Source of the DNA: a virus
Strand: one strand, 5' to 3'
Virus record (IMG/VR): IMGVR_UViG_3300034375_006940
Span: 1 to 22,585 of that record
DNA length: 22,585 nt
Of this stretch, positions 19,600 through 22,585 are shown in pieces (position 1 is the first letter of the stretch; each line of letters starts with the position of its first letter). Below the pieces are notes generated by a model. That model searched no databases and had not been told where the DNA came from. It was given only the letters and a program-made list of their open reading frames with translations. Made by a program: the position numbers and the translations under genes.

Positions 19600-20040
19600 T
19601 TAAACTACAGTTCCTACAGTTACTGCACCACTTACTTCAATTGTTCCATCAAAAGCAACTTCAGTATCAGCAGTAGCAGTTTGACTTAATGCAGTAATAT
19701 AACCACTACCGCTTAATTGTACATCTCCGCTAGTAGAAGTAGCCATTACCCAATAAATCTGTGTTCTTCCATTAAAGTAACCCAATAATCCACTCATATT
19801 ATCTTCTGATGCAGTTTCATCATATCTGACTAAACCACTAAAAGAAATTGAAGCAGACTTTGTTTTAGGGAAGATTTCTCTCCATCCTCCACTTCCACTA
19901 TCTTTTGTTGTAATATCAGTTACGTCTAAAGAAAATGAAATTGAAGATTCAGTAGCGTGAAAGATTTCTATCTCACTACCTTGTGTGCTACTTAAAGTAA
20001 GCCGTAGCAATGTTCCATCTATAAATCCAGTACTTGGCAT
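19600..20040 (-). CDS. Major tail tube protein
   Basis: This 146-residue beta-rich protein ('GTLLRLTLSS', 'FHATESSISFSLDVTDITTK', 'SGSGGWREIFPKTKSASISF', residues 28-66) follows the pattern of phage tail tube proteins of the TP901-1 major tail type, where 'tkDsggw.e...g.ksasis..gl' is diagnostic. It ends with a Ser/Thr/Val-rich stretch. Its place between the tail terminator and the assembly chaperones is the standard siphovirus order. Hexameric rings of it would form the tube through which DNA passes. The ATG start is 11 nt after the previous stop. Strong by motif and context. Confidence 0.85.
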   Translation of the reverse strand: MPSTGFIDGTLLRLTLSSTQGSEIEIFHATESSISFSLDVTDITTKDSGSGGWREIFPKTKSASISFSGLVRYDETASEDNMSGLLGYFNGRTQIYWVMATSTSGDVQLSGSGYITALSQTATADTEVAFDGTIEVSGAVTVGTVV

Positions 20041-20051
20041 AATTTTTTAAT

Positions 20052-20444
20052 TTAATTTTCTAATCTAATTCTATAAGATAACTCTATAAAATGGACATCT
20101 ATGTCAAAATCGAAAAACTCTTCTTCATCAAGATACCCAATTCTTTTTACTGTAACACCTTCAACTGTGCCACTATAGTTGTTTATTGCATTCTTTACCG
20201 CATCTGTAATATCCCTTAATGTATCATATTTTCTACTATACACATTAATATACGCAATAAAAGAAACGTTATCAGCAATTCCATTCTTTGTTACAACTGG
20301 ATCTGAACTTCTAGTCTTATATACAATAAAGGGAAATTCAGTCTTATCTGGAGCAAACGATGGATATACTTTATTCGTTCCCATCAATGTGGTTAATGCA
20401 GAATCTGCACTCAATAAACTATATAATACCTTCCCTATCTCCAT
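20052..20444 (-). CDS. Tail terminator / completion protein, DUF3168-like
   Basis: I choose the ATG at 20444, which overlaps the previous stop as TGATG, over a GTG one codon upstream. The 130-residue product has the DUF3168 pattern: 'VLYSLLSADSALTTLMGTNK' (about 6-25), 'VYPSFAPDKTEFPFIVYKT', a central 'YINVYSRKYDTLRDITDAVK', and closing strands 'HFIELSYRIRL'. Proteins of this family cap the tail tube and join it to the head connector. It lies between the HK97-gp10-like gene and the tube gene, as expected. Confidence 0.85.
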   Translation of the reverse strand: MEIGKVLYSLLSADSALTTLMGTNKVYPSFAPDKTEFPFIVYKTRSSDPVVTKNGIADNVSFIAYINVYSRKYDTLRDITDAVKNAINNYSGTVEGVTVKRIGYLDEEEFFDFDIDVHFIELSYRIRLEN

Positions 20445-20965
20445 CACTTAAACTTTAATCTTGTTTTAGCCTTTGCCCAAACTTTAACCGTAGCAAGTTC
20501 CATCGCCCTCAATGATTGTCTACCAGCTTTGGCTATTGTTGGCATAATTACTTTCTCTCTATATTTCTTTGAGTTACTGTCTTTACCAAAAGCCATGTGA
20601 GCATAATATCCATCCGACCTTGGAACAGTAGTTCCATATATTAACTGTTTAATTCTAGCAAAATTAGCACCCACAAATGTGTCTGTTGTACGCTTTAACC
20701 TTTTCTGTGCTACTCTAGCAAAACTCTTTTGCAAGTTGCCAGGTATATAGTATGCTTGAATCTTTTTCTTATAATATCTTGGATTTTGAAATGGATGTCG
20801 ATGTTTGTCTGGATGTTCACGCTTTGGAGTAATTCTACGACCAGCACTAACAAGTGGTTTAGCAGCACCAAAAGTTACTTTACGTTTTTCGGTTTTAGTC
20901 ATAAATTTACTGACTTCCTTCAAACGCCTATTTAAGTCTTGTATGCCTATAACCTTAATACTCAT
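20444..20965 (-). CDS. HK97-gp10-like tail/neck protein (173 aa)
   Basis: A strongly basic protein that starts 'MSIKVIGIQDLNRRLKEV' and contains 'AAKPLVSAGRRITPKR', 'PGNLQKSFARV' and 'YYAHMAFGKDSN' (about 120-131), following the HK97-gp10 family layout ('l...l..l....a..al..aa..i...ak...p..tG.L..si'). Members are neck or minor tail proteins between head-tail joining protein and tail terminator. It is longer than typical because of an inserted basic segment near residues 45-75 ('PKREHPDKHRHPFQNPRYYK'). It overlaps the head-tail joining gene by 11 nt. Role by family: tail completion; exact contact unknown. Confidence 0.75.
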   Translation of the reverse strand: MSIKVIGIQDLNRRLKEVSKFMTKTEKRKVTFGAAKPLVSAGRRITPKREHPDKHRHPFQNPRYYKKKIQAYYIPGNLQKSFARVAQKRLKRTTDTFVGANFARIKQLIYGTTVPRSDGYYAHMAFGKDSNSKKYREKVIMPTIAKAGRQSLRAMELATVKVWAKAKTRLKFK

Positions 20966-21308
20966 AGTTAATGCACTCTAATATCATATAATCCTTACTC
21001 TCCTCTCGTATTGCTACTATATTAAATATGTTCTGTGAAGAAGCCATCGTTAAATCCACTAACCTCATTTCTGTCGACAATCCAGTTCGTCTACGGATTC
21101 TATAAAATACAGATGTTGTCGCTACTTTTTGTTGTTCTTGCGACTTTTCATCCGTTCTCGTAATACGGAAATCAGCTTCAGCATATAAGGTAATATAGTC
21201 GCTAAAAGTGAAATCAGTTTCGCCATAAGAGTTCCTTGTTATCGTTCTTTGTTGAATTTTAACTTTACGGTTAAGGTTGCCAATCTTTTCACTTTTTAAA
21301 TACCTCAT
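20955..21308 (-). CDS. Phage head-tail joining protein
   Basis: A 117-residue protein with the typical opening 'IGNLNRKVKIQQRTITRNSY' (residues 8-27) and 'TLYAEADFRI' then 'ATTSVFYRIRRRTGLSTEMR' (about 63-82), matching the head-tail joining family related to SPP1 gp16 ('i.G.Ldrri.iq......d.yG......w......waev', then '....fr.ry...i...m.i'). It closes the portal channel and connects head to tail. The ATG overlaps the connector's stop codon by 1 nt. The DNA here is visibly richer in CpG than the tape-measure region, a possible sign of a separate history. Confidence 0.85.
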   Translation of the reverse strand: MRYLKSEKIGNLNRKVKIQQRTITRNSYGETDFTFSDYITLYAEADFRITRTDEKSQEQQKVATTSVFYRIRRRTGLSTEMRLVDLTMASSQNIFNIVAIREESKDYMILECINYEY

Positions 21309-21904
21309 CAGTAGCCTATTCCCATTCCGTACTTAATATTGTCCAAAATAACTCTACTTGCAGTTGGAAGTGTAGCCAAGTGATCCGTTCTATTCTCGTA
21401 ATACGTTGCAATTAAATATCGCATCGCTTGAAGAATATTCCCAGGTACATCAGAACCAGCATCTCCATAACCAGCAATATAAGTAACGGTTAAAGCATTA
21501 ATCTCATCTTGAATTGAGGGCCATGTATAACCGTTCTTTAATCCAATCCGAGCAACTGGTCTATGTGTGTCTACAACATACTCACTAGCACTCCACGTCT
21601 GACTATATCCATCTGTATCAATATAAGATATACTTGTTACACTTTGAACTGGATTTACTCCAAGATTAAAGTTTTGTCTAAGTTGATAATCCCTAACTTC
21701 AAAGTAATCCCACTTCTCTTCTATTGTCTGTGTAATTAATGCAGTCGATAGATACGTTTCTATATATTGCCGAACAGAAGTAATAATGGCAGTAATAAGC
21801 GTATCATCATCTGTATAGCTATCTTCTACTTTTAAATAGTTTTTAGCCTCACTTAAAGTGATTGGTTCAGTAGATGGTACACTTATTACTTTAAAAAATG
21901 CCAT
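21308..21904 (-). CDS. Head-tail connector protein (gp6/gp15-like)
   Basis: The 198-residue protein starts with 'STEPITLSEAKNYLKVEDSY' (11-30) and 'DDTLITAIITSVRQYIETYL' (about 33-52), the hallmark opening of gp6-like connectors ('vtLaeaK.hLrvd...ddd.li..li.aA..~ie...'). 'TVTYIAGYGDAGSDVPGNIL' (about 139-158) and 'AMRYLIATYYENR' follow the later family pattern ('vtY.aGy......vP..l..Ai..lva..YenR'). It forms a ring under the portal. It lies directly after the small head-associated gene, overlapping it by 1 nt (TAATG). A confident family call. Confidence 0.92.
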   Translation of the reverse strand: MAFFKVISVPSTEPITLSEAKNYLKVEDSYTDDDTLITAIITSVRQYIETYLSTALITQTIEEKWDYFEVRDYQLRQNFNLGVNPVQSVTSISYIDTDGYSQTWSASEYVVDTHRPVARIGLKNGYTWPSIQDEINALTVTYIAGYGDAGSDVPGNILQAMRYLIATYYENRTDHLATLPTASRVILDNIKYGMGIGY

Positions 21905-22131
21905 TACTTATTGGTTTTACGACTTTTAGTAGATTTATATTGAGTCTTAACAGTATCTCCTTGCTTATCGTCAGAGAATCCAACTGAAGCAGATTGTTCT
22001 TGTACTAATGTTGCAATGCCCTTGTTTACCAAATCTTTTGCAACTTCATCATTAACAAATCCTACTTCCCCTACGTTATAAGCTAACTTATGTGTCCCAG
22101 TAGGACTCTTTAAAAATCTAACCTTTGTCAT
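21904..22131 (-). CDS. Small head-associated protein (75 aa)
   Basis: The N-terminal half 'VRFLKSPTGTHKLAYNVGEV' (4-23) with 'EVAKDLVNKGIATLV' (about 29-43) follows a small phage pattern ('vr.l.......y..Gev..l..e.A..Li..GvA') often found directly after the capsid gene. The C-terminal part (45-75) is polar and basic, ending 'KSTKSRKTNK', and probably disordered. It could be a head completion or decoration protein. It starts 9 nt after the capsid stop and overlaps the connector gene by 1 nt. The specific role is not established. Confidence 0.7.
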   Translation of the reverse strand: MTKVRFLKSPTGTHKLAYNVGEVGFVNDEVAKDLVNKGIATLVQEQSASVGFSDDKQGDTVKTQYKSTKSRKTNK

Positions 22132-22140
22132 ATTTTCCTA

Positions 22141-22585
22141 TTAAGCAGTTAAGTCAATATCTTTAATCGCAGCAAAGTGTGATGGCCATCTCAATCCCAT
22201 ATCCCACCAGCTGTTTACTACCATAGTAACTACGGCATTCTTAGAAAGTGTGTAAGGATCAATAACGATGTCTAATCCACCAAACTGTGCGATGTATAAA
22301 GCGTTAAATGCTCCATAAATCATTGCAGACAAACCAGTACCACTACCTTTAGTCAAATCAGATGGTACATTGGTAGATATCATTGCGTTATAACCATTAA
22401 CCAATCCTCTAGGCATCTCTCCAGCACCTACTGCACTATCAGTATAAATGAATTGAGCAGTATTAGTAGCCTTTTCAGTAGTCTTTAACTTGCCTCTAAC
22501 TTGTGGATTAGTGATGTAAGCCAATCTACCAAAATCTGCATTGTCGATTGCTACTTCTTTTTCCAAGTCTACAACGTGTTGGAAA
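22141..22585 (-). CDS. Major capsid protein, HK97 fold (N-terminus beyond window edge)
   Basis: The frame is open to the right edge, reading 'FQHVVDLEKEVAIDNADFGR' upstream of the TTG that could be mistaken for a start, so about 147 codons plus stop of a larger gene are present. 'LAYITNPQVRGKLKTTEKAT' matches the conserved 'w.tnp...a.Lk..kd' region. 'NVPSDLTKGSGTGLSAMIYG' (a 'nvP' strand and G-loop-like turn) and 'GGLDIVIDPYTLSKNAVVTM' to 'PSHFAAIKDIDLTA' match the C-terminal A-domain of HK97-type capsid proteins, including the final 'f.~~~d'. It assembles the icosahedral head. The portal, protease and terminase genes would be expected upstream, outside the window. Confidence 0.92.
   Translation of the reverse strand, partial: FQHVVDLEKEVAIDNADFGRLAYITNPQVRGKLKTTEKATNTAQFIYTDSAVGAGEMPRGLVNGYNAMISTNVPSDLTKGSGTGLSAMIYGAFNALYIAQFGGLDIVIDPYTLSKNAVVTMVVNSWWDMGLRWPSHFAAIKDIDLTA

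Overview
The window is a continuous block of a tailed-phage genome. Every gene I can support lies on the minus strand, so transcription runs from high to low coordinates. The DNA is strongly A/T-rich. Shine-Dalgarno sequences are mostly missing and A-rich leaders precede many start codons. One promoter resembles the Bacteroidetes form (TTG, about 20 nt, TAnnTTTG), and several export signals end in a Flavobacteria-like '...Q' junction. I infer a siphovirus of a Bacteroidetes host, probably a flavobacterium. No integrase, CI-type repressor, tRNA, CRISPR array or insertion sequence was seen, so lifestyle cannot be decided.

Structural half (22585 down to about 7920). In transcription order: major capsid protein (cut by the window edge), a small head-associated protein, head-tail connector, head-tail joining protein, HK97-gp10-like protein, tail terminator (DUF3168-like), tail tube protein, a tail assembly chaperone pair expressed through a probable -1 frameshift on a nine-A run, a 1008-residue tape measure protein, a large distal-tail protein, a protein with four tandem repeats of about 71 residues, and two fibre-like proteins. 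One fibre has a C-terminal S74 autoprocessing chaperone. Then come a 246-residue exported protein of unknown role, a small membrane protein that could be a holin, a 31-codon ORF and a 119-residue protein. A strong intrinsic terminator (7916-7945) closes this unit. The three genes at 8689-12842 all encode Sec- or lipoprotein-type N-termini, which is odd for tail components.

Replication and recombination half (7874 down to 1). A promoter candidate at 7887-7917 drives a dense, overlapping run of small genes. It includes a winged-helix replication protein, a DnaB-type helicase, a protein resembling DnaA domain IV, an HTH/excisionase-like protein, SSB, an ERF-family annealing protein and a small membrane protein, and ends at a second intrinsic terminator (2410-2439). 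Beyond this are an XRE-like HTH regulator, three small unknown proteins, thymidylate synthase ThyX and a YqaJ-type exonuclease cut by the left edge. Two pairs of non-coding direct repeats (1260-1318 and 1847-1907) lie in this last segment and are candidate operators or initiator-binding sites.

Together the left half supplies DNA replication (helicase, initiator-like proteins, SSB), recombination (exonuclease plus ERF) and dTMP synthesis, while the right half builds the head, long tail and adhesion apparatus. No stretch longer than about 100 bases lacks a gene, once the truncated exonuclease and two tiny ORFs (4062-4223, 8332-8427) are counted.
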